DNA of 64,000 nucleotides from Nannocystis exedens (GTDB lineage: Bacteria; Myxococcota_A; Polyangia; Nannocystales; Nannocystaceae): assembly GCF_002343915.1 (NCBI RefSeq), contig NZ_NETK01000001.1:9066001-9130000 (forward strand), read 5' to 3'. The notes beneath the pieces are model-generated. The model worked only from the letters and a program-made list of their open reading frames with translations, searched no databases and had not been told where the DNA came from. Below, piece after piece: positions 17,797 to 26,584 of this stretch (position 1 is the stretch's first letter; every line of letters starts with the position of its first letter). The translations under genes were made by a program, and so were the position numbers.

Positions 17797-19668
17797 ATGC
17801 CCACCACGTTCACGCGTCCTCACGCCTCGCTCTCCCGCTCCCTGCTCTCCGCCTCGCGTCTCGGGCCCTCGCTGCTGCTGAGCGCGTCCGTGCTCGCCCC
17901 CCTGGCCTGCGACGACGCGACGGCCGACCGCGACGACGCGTCCGCGATCGACCTGCGCGACGGCGGCGCGTGTCCTTGCGACGGCGGCGTCGATCACCTC
18001 GGCAACCCGGTGAGCACCGACGTCTGCGGCCAGCAGGTGTGCGGCGAAGACTTCCAGTACTACGCCTGCGGCCCGACCGGCTGGGTCGCGCAGGGCGGCG
18101 TCTGCGGCGGCGACGACGGCTGCGACTGCCCCGGCGGCACCGACCACCTCGGCAACCCGGTGCACGCGACCACCTGCGGCCAGCAGGTCTGCGGCGAAGA
18201 CTTCCAGTACTACGCCTGCGGGCAGACCGGCTGGGTCGCGCAGGGCGGTGTCTGCGGCGGCGGCGACGACGCCGGCGACGACGACTGCGACTGCCCCGGC
18301 GGCACCGACCACCTCGGCAACGCGGTGCACGCGACCGTCTGCGGCCAGCAGATCTGCGGCGAAGACTTCCAGTACTACGCGTGCGGGCAGGACGGCTGGG
18401 TCGCCCAGGGCGGCGTCTGCGGCGGTGATGACGGCTGCGACTGCCCCGGCGGCACCGACCATCTCGGCAACGCGGTGCACGCGACGAGCTGCGGTCAGCA
18501 GGTCTGCGGCGAGGACTTGCAGTACTACGCGTGCGGGCAGGACGGCTGGGTCGCTCAGGGCGGCGTCTGCGGCGGCGACGGCGGCGGCGGGCTCGTCTTC
18601 ACCACGCCGGCGCAGCTGCAGAGCGCGCTCGACAACGGCGTCGACGTCCGCGGCGCGACGATCACCTTCCCGTTCGCGATGAACGTGACGATGAAGGACT
18701 TCCGCGACGTGCACTTCGCCGGCGGGGTCGACGGCGGGTGGTTCTTCGGCACCGAGCTCGACGGCGCGGTGTTCTCCGGCCTCGTCCGGCGCGCGCCCTT
18801 CCTGTACGCCGACCTCGACGGCGCCGACTTCAGCGGCGCCACGCTCGATCGCTGCGACTTCGCCTTCACCGTCAACGCCGACACCGCGACCTGGCCGGCG
18901 GCGAACGCGATCACCCGGACCGTGTGGACCGGCTCGGGCTCGCGCTCGGCGGCGATGCTCCCGCACACGCGGCTCGACACGCTCGTCGCGCCCGCGACCC
19001 TCGACGCGCTGCTCGCCGGCGGGCTCGTCAGCGACGGCATGCTCGGGTCGTCGTGGCGCAGCTACCTCTACGACTCGTACCTCGCGTGCGTCGGCGGCGG
19101 CACTTCCAAATACTTCCACCTCAAGTCCTACGTGTTCGACGCCGTCGACGGCCGCTACTCGGGCGGCTCGTACGTCAGCCCCGCGGGCGGCCCGACCCTC
19201 GCGTTCATGCACGACCTCGACTACGAGAACAACGCCACCCCGGAGTTCGCCGGCTACATCGACCGCGCGCTCGCCGACTTGATCGCCTCGAACGAGGCGG
19301 CCTACCTCGACGACCCCTTCGGCGGCCGCGTCAGCTGGTCGTCCGAGCGCGGCGTCGTCGACGCGCTCGCCGACCTCTACGCCAGCCCCGAGGCCTGGTA
19401 CGCCGCGCTCTTCAATTACGCGGTCCAGTGGAACACCCCGACCGCCAGCCGCAACGCCGCCGAGATCGCGCTCGCGCCGGACACGATCGCCGCGACCCTC
19501 GCGACGCTCGGCGGCGCGGCGAGGCAGCAGTTCATCAACCTCGCCGCCGACCGGCTCTTCAGCATGGAGGACCTCGTCGGCGACCCGTATCGCGCGACCA
19601 TCGTCGCGGCGATCCACGCCGTGCTGCGCGCGCGTCCGGCCGGGGCGATGCCCTGCCCGCACCTGTGA
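17797..19668 (+). CDS. Secreted protein with four Cys-rich repeats and a C-terminal domain
   Basis: The protein has 623 residues from the ATG at 17797. The signal peptide (SLLLSASVLAPLAC, lipobox-like Cys about 33) is followed by four copies of an approximately 46-residue module. Each has the pattern C-x-C-x-GGTDHLGN, CGQQVCGEDFQYYAC, GWVAQGGVCGG, with six Cys per copy, probably three disulfides. Next (residues 270-360) comes a segment with pentapeptide-like features (ADLDGADFSGATLDRCDF). The remaining 260 residues form a globular domain with KYFHLKSYVFDAVDGRYSGG, FMHDLDYENNATPEFAGYID, and WSSERGVVDALADLYASPEAWY. I recognise no family for the last domain. The protein is likely exported and surface-exposed. 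Its length and architecture suggest a binding or hydrolytic role, but that is unproven. Confidence 0.8.
   Translation: MPTTFTRPHASLSRSLLSASRLGPSLLLSASVLAPLACDDATADRDDASAIDLRDGGACPCDGGVDHLGNPVSTDVCGQQVCGEDFQYYACGPTGWVAQGGVCGGDDGCDCPGGTDHLGNPVHATTCGQQVCGEDFQYYACGQTGWVAQGGVCGGGDDAGDDDCDCPGGTDHLGNAVHATVCGQQICGEDFQYYACGQDGWVAQGGVCGGDDGCDCPGGTDHLGNAVHATSCGQQVCGEDLQYYACGQDGWVAQGGVCGGDGGGGLVFTTPAQLQSALDNGVDVRGATITFPFAMNVTMKDFRDVHFAGGVDGGWFFGTELDGAVFSGLVRRAPFLYADLDGADFSGATLDRCDFAFTVNADTATWPAANAITRTVWTGSGSRSAAMLPHTRLDTLVAPATLDALLAGGLVSDGMLGSSWRSYLYDSYLACVGGGTSKYFHLKSYVFDAVDGRYSGGSYVSPAGGPTLAFMHDLDYENNATPEFAGYIDRALADLIASNEAAYLDDPFGGRVSWSSERGVVDALADLYASPEAWYAALFNYAVQWNTPTASRNAAEIALAPDTIAATLATLGGAARQQFINLAADRLFSMEDLVGDPYRATIVAAIHAVLRARPAGAMPCPHL
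17971..18576 (+). repeat. Four tandem Cys-rich repeats within the secreted-protein gene
   Basis: The units start near 17971, 18121, 18286 and 18436. They are highly similar in DNA; units 2-4 share GGCGGCACCGACCACCTCGG nearly unchanged. Spacing is 150-165 bp because the inter-repeat acidic linker (GDDAGDDD) varies. Confidence 0.85.
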
Positions 19669-19733
19669 GCGCCCACCGGCGATCGCCTGCGAGGCTCGCG
19701 CCCGCGGGCGATCCGCCGGTGAGCGATCCGCGG

Positions 19734-20042
19734 CCGCGCGTCATGGAAGCCCCCCAGCTCCTGGCAGTTCTCGAGCGCGAACGGCACTGTCAGCGCCCCG
19801 AAGTCCGGAACGCCGCCTGTGGGAGCAGCCTCGCCCTCGTTCGTCGGCTCGTCCGGCCTGGTGTTCTGCTCGAGCGCAATGTCCTGATTGCGAGTCACGT
19901 AGGCGCGCAGGCCAAAGGGGTCGCCGGAGGCAGGATCGGCCCACGTCTTCATTGGTCTCGAGCAGGGGGCCACGTTCACCGGCGCGTTGGCCCCGCTCGT
20001 CGAGGCCCGGGTCCGACCCCGACGCGCGGGGAGGGACGCCAT
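19734..20042 (-). pseudogene. Coding-like remnant downstream of the GNAT gene
   Basis: The ATG at 20042 overlaps the stop of the acetyltransferase. The minus frame then reads GANAPVNVAPCSRPMKTWAD, RAYVTRNQDIALEQNTRP and FALENCQELGGFHDARP, which looks like real protein. After about 19734 the frame continues antisense into the end of the plus-strand gene and loses meaning. It is either a truncated gene fragment or a small gene. No family is recognised. Confidence 0.35.
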
Positions 20043-20902
20043 CAGGTGCGCGCGAGCACCGGGAAGCGGTCGGGCAGCGAACGCGTCGCCAGGCCGCGCA
20101 CGAACAGGTAGGCGTCGGCCTCCACCTCGACCGGCTCGGCCTGCGGCCACCACAGATCGGGGGTGAAGCCGAAGCGCAGCGCCCGGATCGGCCGATCGAT
20201 CAGGCGCGGCAATTGTTCGCGCAGGTCGAACGGCGCGCGCGCGACGATGTCGTCGATGTGCAGGACGTCGCCCTCGATCTTGGCGAACACCCAGGCGTCC
20301 TCGTTCAACGCCCGCAACGGGCTGGCGAATCCGTTGGCGGCGTACCAGGTCGCAATCGAGCCATAGCCGCGGGCGCCGAAGCGATCGCTGATCGGCGTCG
20401 CCAGGGCGGCCAGGGCCCGGAAGCTCGCTCGCTGGGCCGGATCGGCGAGGTCGACGACGGGCGCGGGATCGGGGGCAGGGGCGGCGCCGTGCTCGGCCCC
20501 GAAGACGTGTTGCGGTCGCGGCACGAAGCCGAAGCGCGGGTAGAAGTGGCGCACCGTCTCGTTGGCGAACAGCAGCACCGGAGCGTCGCCGCAATGCGCC
20601 AGAGCGGCGGTCATCGCCGCGCGGGCGAGGCCGCGGCCGCGATGCTCGGGCAGGCAGCCGACCGCGCCGAGCTGACAGCCGACGATGTCCCGGCCCTGCA
20701 CGCGCAGGCGCATGCGGCTGACCGAGGCATTGGCGAGCACGCGGCCGTCCTCGACCACCGCGAACGCGCGGTAGTCGTCGTCCCATTCGCCCCACTCGCA
20801 CCAGCGGCGGAAGTCGATCCCGGGGAAGACTTCGGAGATGTACTCCCAATACGCGGCCTGCAAGCGCGAGCTGCGTTGGTCGATCATGGTCGGCCGGGGC
20901 AT
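20042..20902 (-). CDS. GNAT-family N-acetyltransferase
   Basis: The protein has 286 residues from the ATG at 20902; 20887 is an in-frame alternative (MIDQRS). The N-terminal GNAT domain has FAVVEDGRVLANASVSRMRL, and QLGAVGCLPEHRGRGLARAAM, where the R/Q-x-x-G-x-G/A acetyl-CoA loop is HRGRGLA. HFYPRFGFVP gives the usual strand after the loop. The C-terminal half (about 160-286) is a second, GNAT-like or SCP-like region, as in Eis-type two-domain acetyltransferases; that part is uncertain. It is cytoplasmic. The substrate is unknown. Confidence 0.8.
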   Translation of the reverse strand: MPRPTMIDQRSSRLQAAYWEYISEVFPGIDFRRWCEWGEWDDDYRAFAVVEDGRVLANASVSRMRLRVQGRDIVGCQLGAVGCLPEHRGRGLARAAMTAALAHCGDAPVLLFANETVRHFYPRFGFVPRPQHVFGAEHGAAPAPDPAPVVDLADPAQRASFRALAALATPISDRFGARGYGSIATWYAANGFASPLRALNEDAWVFAKIEGDVLHIDDIVARAPFDLREQLPRLIDRPIRALRFGFTPDLWWPQAEPVEVEADAYLFVRGLATRSLPDRFPVLART

Positions 20903-21009
20903 GGGCAGAGATTGTGCCGGGTCGATGCTCGACTCAAGCCGCGGGCCGCGCATCGTCCGGCAGCGTTCGCCACGCGACGGCGGCCTCGAGGGCGCCGAGC
21001 GATCGGCGG

Positions 21010-21525
21010 TCAGCCGGGCTCGGGCGGGTGCACGAAGTCGATGCCTGCGTCGTGGCACCCGACACAACCGCGCTCGCCTGTCCCGGCGACCAGGCGCTTC
21101 GCGCCCGCGTCCGTCCCGAATTGTTCGTACCACAACCAGCCCTCGCCGCCCGGCCCGGACGCGCGCAGCTTGAGCATCACCGCGAAGCCGCGCAGCGTCA
21201 CCAGGTCGCCCTCGTAGAGCTCGCGCACCGCCGCGGACCCGATCGGGTGCTCGCCCGTGCCCGCGCGCATCGACGCGGCCAGCGTCTCGTTGAAGAACAC
21301 CCGCGCGCCGCCGTGCTCGCTGGTCGCATGCACGCGCGACTGCGCCGGCCAGTCGCGGTAGCCGGACGCGCGCAGCCAGCCGCCGATCGCGGCGGGATCG
21401 GCCGGCGCCGCCGCAGGCACGGGTTCGACGGGCTGCGCGGCCGCCACGGGCGCCGGCACGGCCTCTGCGCCGGCGCCGTCGCAGCCGAGCGCCGCGATCC
21501 CGAGCGAGAGCGCCAGCCGCCTCAC
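21010..21525 (-). CDS. Cytochrome P460-like haem protein, exported
   Basis: The protein has 171 residues from a GTG at 21525 that overlaps the stop of the upstream gene by 4 bp (GTGA). The N-terminus RRLALSLGIAALGC looks like a lipoprotein signal. The C-terminal part has FFNETLAASMRAG, then LRGFAVMLKLRASGPGGEGW, and the haem site GCVGCHDAGIDFV (CXXCH). This order fits cytochrome P460-type small haem proteins. It is probably co-expressed with the preceding CX4CH lipoprotein as a redox pair in the periplasm. The function is unknown. Confidence 0.75.
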   Translation of the reverse strand: MRRLALSLGIAALGCDGAGAEAVPAPVAAAQPVEPVPAAAPADPAAIGGWLRASGYRDWPAQSRVHATSEHGGARVFFNETLAASMRAGTGEHPIGSAAVRELYEGDLVTLRGFAVMLKLRASGPGGEGWLWYEQFGTDAGAKRLVAGTGERGCVGCHDAGIDFVHPPEPG

Positions 21526-22169
21526 TCGAGCGCTCCTCCGGCGATCCAGTCGTAGACGAGCTGCGCGTCCGCCTCCCCGAGGCCCATCGAACCTGCCGGC
21601 ATCTTCGCCGCGCACACGTCGCCCTCGTCGAGGGCGATCGGCCGGACGTGGCGCCACAGGACGCTCTCCTCCGGCGCACCGGGGACCACGCGCACGTGCA
21701 GGCCGCACGTGACCTGCGACGATTCGACCTCGACCAGATTGGCGTGAGCGGTGGCCTCGTCGGTCATCAGCAGCTCGCCTGCCATGTTGCCGTGGCAGTA
21801 GCCGGCGAGACAGCCGTTCGTCATGAAGATCGACTCGTAGACCTCGGTGAAGCTCGGCGCGGCGGCGCCGGTGTCCGTGGTGCTCTCCTCCGTGGTGGTG
21901 GAGGTCGGTGCGCCGGTCTCGGTGGTGTCCTGGCCCTGGCCGGTGGTCGGCGCGCTGGTCCCCGTGGTGTCCGGGCTCGACCCGCTCGCGGTCTGCCCGC
22001 TGGAATCGTCGGTCGACGAGCCCGGGCCCGTCGACGCGCCGGTCGGGTCCGCGGTCGAGCTCTCCGTCGCGGTGGTGGACGGTGCGGGACTGTCACAAGC
22101 GAGCAGCCCAGCCACGGCGAGCGCGGCAGCCCGACGAAATGCATGAAGACGAAGGCGACCGAGATTCAT
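21522..22169 (-). CDS. Haem-binding-like lipoprotein with Ser/Thr linker
   Basis: The protein has 215 residues from the ATG at 22169. The signal ends in a lipobox (VAGLLAC, Cys about 26). About 85 residues of Thr/Ser/Gly/Asp linker follow, then a domain with YESIFMTNGCLAGYCHGNMAG: a C-x4-CH haem motif of the type common in myxobacterial and planctomycete cytochrome-like lipoproteins. Next come VTCGLHVRVVPGAPEESVLW and CAAKMPAGSMGLGEADAQLV (MPAGS with a distal Met). The stop overlaps the GTG of the P460-like gene, so the two are an operon. Confidence 0.8.
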   Translation of the reverse strand: MNLGRLRLHAFRRAAALAVAGLLACDSPAPSTTATESSTADPTGASTGPGSSTDDSSGQTASGSSPDTTGTSAPTTGQGQDTTETGAPTSTTTEESTTDTGAAAPSFTEVYESIFMTNGCLAGYCHGNMAGELLMTDEATAHANLVEVESSQVTCGLHVRVVPGAPEESVLWRHVRPIALDEGDVCAAKMPAGSMGLGEADAQLVYDWIAGGALE

Positions 22170-22539
22170 GGGTTTTGACTCCGACCCGAGGGTAGAGCCC
22201 GCCCGCACTGCCGACAATTCGTCATTTTTTCACGGCGCTGTATCGCCGCGCTGTACAATGAAGACCACCTGCTCGTCGCGCCGCCGACCGAGCGAGGGAC
22301 ACGGCTCGAAGGCCGTCGCTCGCCGAAAAATACCCCTGCGGGCCCGCAAGCGCGCTCGGGGGCGCGACCCCCGGTTCAGGAGCGACCCCGGCGAGGCGGG
22401 CGGGGACGGCCGCGAGCGACCCCGCTTCCGGGAAAAATGGGGGCCCGGCGAATTGATTCCGGGGGACCGTCGAATTCACTCCGCGAGGGTTCGGATAGCC
22501 TTTCCGCGCCCACCCCCGCTCGAGCCCCGCGAGTCGCCG
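22170..22539. other. Divergent intergenic region
   Basis: About 370 bp separate the haem lipoprotein (minus) and the SUMF1-type lipoprotein (plus). It is less GC-rich near 22215-22260 and 22425-22440. I see no clear operator or promoter motif I can defend. Confidence 0.4.
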
Positions 22540-23688
22540 ATGCCCACGTTCCACCGTCCTGTCCGCACCCCCTCTTCACCGAGCCCCGCACGTCGCTGCG
22601 CGGCCTCGTGGCTGCTCGCGCTGCTCGGGGCCGCCTGCGGGTGCAAGCCGCCGGCGAGCGACGATCGAAGCTCGACCGCGACGAACTCGACCACATCGGG
22701 TCACGCCGGCGTGCCGAGCTCCGGCTCGTCCGCGTCGACCGGCGCCGGGTCGAGCGACGCAGGCGGCACGGCCGAGCCACCCGAGTGCGGCTCCGGGGCG
22801 AGCTGCGCCTGCGGCACGCTGGGATGCGCGTGCGGCCCCGACGGCGTCTGCAGCGAAGGCGCCTGCAACCCCGACACGGGCACCTGTACTTTGGAGCAGG
22901 ACGGCATGGTGCGCGTGCCGGCCGGGCCGTTCTGGATGGGCTGCCGCGAGGGGGTGGACACCGACGCGAGCTCGGGGCCGTGCCCCAAGACGCAGCTGCC
23001 GTACCGCCAGGTGACGCTCGACGCGTTCTGGATCGATCGCCTGGAGGTGACGAAGGGCTCCTACCGCCTGTGCATCGCAGCGGGCGTGTGTGCGGCGCCG
23101 CCGCGGTGGGACGCGGAGTGGTACAAGGACGGGACGTTCGTCCCGGGGCAGGACGACATGCCGGTCGCCTCGGTCACCTGGACGCAGGCCAATACGTATT
23201 GTGCGTGGCTCGGGAAGCGACTGCCGAGCGACGCGGAGTGGGAGAAGGCGGCCCGCGGTACGGACGGCCGTAAATACCCGTGGGGCTCCACCGAGCCCAC
23301 CTGCGAGCACGCCAACTTCAGGCCGTGGGACATCGCCGGGGTGAAGCCGGGCGAGGCGTGCCCGTATCGGGCCATGTTCGAGACCCTCACGCCCGTGGGA
23401 ATGTTCTGCCGGCGCGGCGCTTCGCCGTACGGCGCCTGTGACATGTCAGGGAACGTCCTCGAGTGGGCCGCCGACGGCTACGACTTCGCCGGGTACGAGG
23501 GCCTCCCGGCCGAGGATCCGCTCCGCGAGCCGACAGAGGGCCCCGTCTCCCGGCGGGGCTCGGGCTGGGGCGCGTGGACGCTCAGCCAGGGCGGATACTC
23601 CCTGCGCACCTCGCAGCGGCAGGGCGGGGGGCGCGACGACCTCAACGAGACGCTCGAGACGGGGTTCCGCTGCGCGCGTTCGGGTTGA
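22540..23688 (+). CDS. SUMF1/FGE-type lipoprotein
   Basis: The protein has 382 residues from the ATG at 22540. The signal peptide has lipobox LLGAACGC (Cys about 33). A Ser/Gly/Thr linker follows, then a short Cys-rich knob (CGSGASCACGTLGCAC) and the formylglycine-generating-enzyme-sulfatase domain (about 125-382): MVRVPAGPFWMGC, FWIDRLEVTKGSYRLC, PVASVTWTQANTYCAWLGKR, LPSDAEWEKAARG, DMSGNVLEWAADG and SLRTSQR. In FGE itself such a domain converts a sulfatase Cys to formylglycine. As a lipoprotein with no sulfatase nearby, this one is more likely a structural or ligand-binding member of the C-type-lectin-like fold. Confidence 0.88.
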   Translation: MPTFHRPVRTPSSPSPARRCAASWLLALLGAACGCKPPASDDRSSTATNSTTSGHAGVPSSGSSASTGAGSSDAGGTAEPPECGSGASCACGTLGCACGPDGVCSEGACNPDTGTCTLEQDGMVRVPAGPFWMGCREGVDTDASSGPCPKTQLPYRQVTLDAFWIDRLEVTKGSYRLCIAAGVCAAPPRWDAEWYKDGTFVPGQDDMPVASVTWTQANTYCAWLGKRLPSDAEWEKAARGTDGRKYPWGSTEPTCEHANFRPWDIAGVKPGEACPYRAMFETLTPVGMFCRRGASPYGACDMSGNVLEWAADGYDFAGYEGLPAEDPLREPTEGPVSRRGSGWGAWTLSQGGYSLRTSQRQGGGRDDLNETLETGFRCARSG

Positions 23689-23713
23689 AGTCGTCGGGCG
23701 GAGTGGGGCGCGC

Positions 23714-26122
23714 TCAGGGACAGGCGACCGGCGCGGTCAGGTAGCTGTACGAGGAGAACTGCATCATGTCGTGGACGAGCTCTTCGATGTCGGTCCACTC
23801 GACGTGGTTGCGGCAGAGCGCGCCGTCGAGGAACTCGGTCATGTCGAGGCCGACGCCGCCGCGAGTGTCGAGGTTCGGGCGGGCCGGGTTCGCGGGCATG
23901 TGGTTGCCGCCGAGGTAGCGGACGATCACGTCCTGGAAGTCGGCCGCGGAGCCGAAGGTGTCGAACGTGCCGAAGTTCACCGTCGCCGGATTCGCCGCGA
24001 GGATCAGGCCGTCGCCGTTGTCGTAGCGGGTGAACGTGTTCGCGGGCTCGGCCGCCCCGCCGTCCCAGAAGTCCCACAGGATGCGCGCGGACCAGCCGCC
24101 GAAGCCCTGGTCTCCGGTCGTGGCGTAGAGGTCGAGGGGCAGCGCGGCGACCCAGGCGCCGGTTCCGCCGCTCGCCTGCTTGAAGTTGCCCTGGAAGTCG
24201 AAGAGCTCGCACTCGCCGACCCCGGTGGCGGCCTTGAACAACCAGTTCGTCCCGAGCAGCTCCTTCACCATCATCGAGGCGAAGCCCTCGCCGAACGCGC
24301 CGGCCCACTCGTTCGGGCCCGAGTTCCCGTCCAGCTTGGCCATGAACTGGTGCTGGAACCAGTGCAGGGTCTCGTGCGCGAGCGCGAACGGGTCCCTCTG
24401 ATCGGGGTTCGAGGCGGTGCCGCACACCTCGATCGTCGTGGACCCGAGAACATAGCACGAGGTCCCGCCGCAACCGACGTTGCCGTTGTCGAACTGGAAG
24501 TAGAGCCACGGGAAGGCGCCGAGCTCCGCGTCGCCGAGGAGGTACGGCTTGGCCCACTCCTGCAGGTGAATCCCGCTCATGAACGTGGAGAATTCGCCGT
24601 ACTCGCTGTTGAACTGCGAGTAGTACTTGGTGCCCCAGTCGTGCGAGGACACGTTGGCCGGGATGTTGACGGTGCCGAGCACGCTATGGTGGGTCAGGCC
24701 GTTGTAGCCGCGGCTGATGACGCGGAAGACCCCGTTGCCGGCGTGCGGCTTGGCGCGCGCGGTGTAATTGTTGCTGCCGCACTCCCTGGGGACGACCCGT
24801 TGCCACATCCCCGATTCGTTGGTGAGGGTGGTATACACATGGCCGCAATCGTCGAGGATCTCGATGGTGACCTTGCGCAAGGGGTGGGTCGCGGAGCTCG
24901 TGCTCATGACGCCGTACTGCGGGTGCCTCGCGTTGCCCGGGTCGGCCGCCCCGCTCTGGGTGATGCGCTGGTACGTGAGCGCGCCGCTCATGCTGATCGT
25001 GCCCGGCGGGAGCCAGGAGCCGATGTTCCACGCCGGGGGCACCGCCATGACGGGGGTGTACGCCAGGTTCCCGGCCGCGTAGGTGCCGAAGCTGAGCTCC
25101 ATCGAGAACGGGTCGCCGCTGCTCACCCCGGCGAGGTGAGACGGACGAATCCGCAGCGGCAGCGAGATCTGGGCCGAGCACGGCGCGCTCGACGAGCACG
25201 TCGAGTTCTTGATCCACACCTCGCTGGTGGCGTAGCCGTCCGTGCCGGCCTCGCGGATGTTGACGATCAGCGCCTTGCCGTCCATGTTGGTCGGCGTCAA
25301 GATCTTGCCGCTCAGCGTGGCCGCGCCGCCCGAGGAGTTCACGATCGTGAACGAGGCGGTGTCGAGGGCCACGGCGGTCGAGCTGCCCACGGGCATGTCC
25401 CCGATGACGAAGTCGCCGTTGGTGCTGTCGTGGACCGTGATCGCGCCGGTCGGTTCGGGGGTGTAGCGGACCGTGAACGCGTCCCACACGGTGCGGCTCA
25501 CCATGCCGTCGGTGATCTCGATCGGGAGGTCGTACTCGCCGGCCGGCGTCGTGTTGGTGGCCGACAGCACGTAGGTGACCAGGTACCTGCCCCCGCCGAG
25601 GTCGACGACGAACTCGTCGCCGGGGTCGTACTCGCTGTCGACGGCGCCGAAGTCGACCGCGATGTCGAGCCCCGCCTCGGGCGCGTACACGGTGACCGCC
25701 ACCGTGTCGCCGGAGGTGTGGGAGAACCCGGCGACCTTGACGTCCAGGATGTCGACGGCGGGGTTGGTGAAGTGGACGGCCAAAGCATCGGTCGTCACGA
25801 CGCCGCCGCAGGTCCCGGTGGCGACGATCGTGTGCGAGCCCGAGCCGAACTCGGACTCGTCGAGGCACGGCGCCCGCGGCGGCGTCAGCAGGTCCAGCCC
25901 GGGCGCGTAGTCGACGAGCAGGGCCGAATCGACGTAGAGCTGGGCAGCCGACGGCTCGGGACAGTCGTACGTGATGTTCACGCACGTCAGGCCGGGCGTG
26001 TTCGAGGCGGCGAGGGCGATGTCGGTGGCCGCGAGCGCCACCGCGGGCATCGAGGAGAGGGCGGCTCCGATGGCGGTAAGGAGGATCCGCGCGGTGCTCG
26101 GGGAGATGGATTGCACAATCAT
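23714..26122 (-). CDS. Secreted metalloprotease-like protein
   Basis: The protein has 802 residues from the ATG at 26122. A Sec signal (about 1-33, ILLTAIGAALSSMPAVALAA) is followed by beta-rich Ig/CARDB-like domains (about 35-350), then a middle region with paired Cys. From about residue 500 there is a zinc-protease-like domain. HETLHWFQHQF (about 582) is an HExxH motif, and about 25 residues later GAFGEGFASMMV supplies a candidate third ligand Glu, as in gluzincins. The motif and spacing are what I can see; peptidase family and substrate are not. No lipobox is evident. The gene converges on the SUMF1 gene with about 25 bp between stops. Confidence 0.75.
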   Translation of the reverse strand: MIVQSISPSTARILLTAIGAALSSMPAVALAATDIALAASNTPGLTCVNITYDCPEPSAAQLYVDSALLVDYAPGLDLLTPPRAPCLDESEFGSGSHTIVATGTCGGVVTTDALAVHFTNPAVDILDVKVAGFSHTSGDTVAVTVYAPEAGLDIAVDFGAVDSEYDPGDEFVVDLGGGRYLVTYVLSATNTTPAGEYDLPIEITDGMVSRTVWDAFTVRYTPEPTGAITVHDSTNGDFVIGDMPVGSSTAVALDTASFTIVNSSGGAATLSGKILTPTNMDGKALIVNIREAGTDGYATSEVWIKNSTCSSSAPCSAQISLPLRIRPSHLAGVSSGDPFSMELSFGTYAAGNLAYTPVMAVPPAWNIGSWLPPGTISMSGALTYQRITQSGAADPGNARHPQYGVMSTSSATHPLRKVTIEILDDCGHVYTTLTNESGMWQRVVPRECGSNNYTARAKPHAGNGVFRVISRGYNGLTHHSVLGTVNIPANVSSHDWGTKYYSQFNSEYGEFSTFMSGIHLQEWAKPYLLGDAELGAFPWLYFQFDNGNVGCGGTSCYVLGSTTIEVCGTASNPDQRDPFALAHETLHWFQHQFMAKLDGNSGPNEWAGAFGEGFASMMVKELLGTNWLFKAATGVGECELFDFQGNFKQASGGTGAWVAALPLDLYATTGDQGFGGWSARILWDFWDGGAAEPANTFTRYDNGDGLILAANPATVNFGTFDTFGSAADFQDVIVRYLGGNHMPANPARPNLDTRGGVGLDMTEFLDGALCRNHVEWTDIEELVHDMMQFSSYSYLTAPVACP

Positions 26123-26584
26123 GTCGAACGTTCCTTCTCGTGCGCTGCGACCCGATCGCCGCCGAGCCGCTTCTGCGGTCGATCTCCGGCGAGCGCGACG
26201 CACTCGGGGAAGCGACCGACGCAGGGTGAGCAGAGCGGGGATCAGGCGCGCAGGGCTGTCTCTTAGGGGAGAGTGACGATGTCGCCGGGCGACACCTGCG
26301 ATGTCGAAGCTCCGGCCGTTTCAATTCGCCGGCACGACATCTTTTTCGCGTGGACGGGACGTCGCCCGGCATGCGCCTGTTGGCGTCGACCCCGGTCGCC
26401 CGGGGAGCGCGGAGCTTGCGCGGCTCCTCGTCGCGCCGCTCCCCGGGCCGGTCGGCTGCACGCCGGACGGGCCGGGCGGCCCAGCCCTCGGTCGCGCGGC
26501 CGACGACGCGCGCCCGGCGGCCTGCGCCGCCCGACGCGAGGTGGCGCGGCGAGCCGGGGGGTCCATACCTGCCCGCGGAGACGC
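26123..26584. other. Divergent intergenic region, no gene seen
   Basis: About 460 bp lie between the metalloprotease start and the SDR start. Plus frames in this stretch are Arg/Pro/Gly-rich with no motif. Two short minus ORF tails (ending VSPGDIVTLP and REKDVVPAN) have coding-like composition but no family. Confidence 0.35.

Noticed and set aside
17623..19662. A 679-codon minus ORF
   Set aside because: Antisense to the Cys-repeat gene; its composition (Val/Ala/Gly/Glu/Arg) mirrors the plus codons and the apparent repeats are complements of the real ones.
23438..26266. A 942-codon plus ORF opposite the metalloprotease gene
   Set aside because: Antisense shadow of the minus-strand gene.
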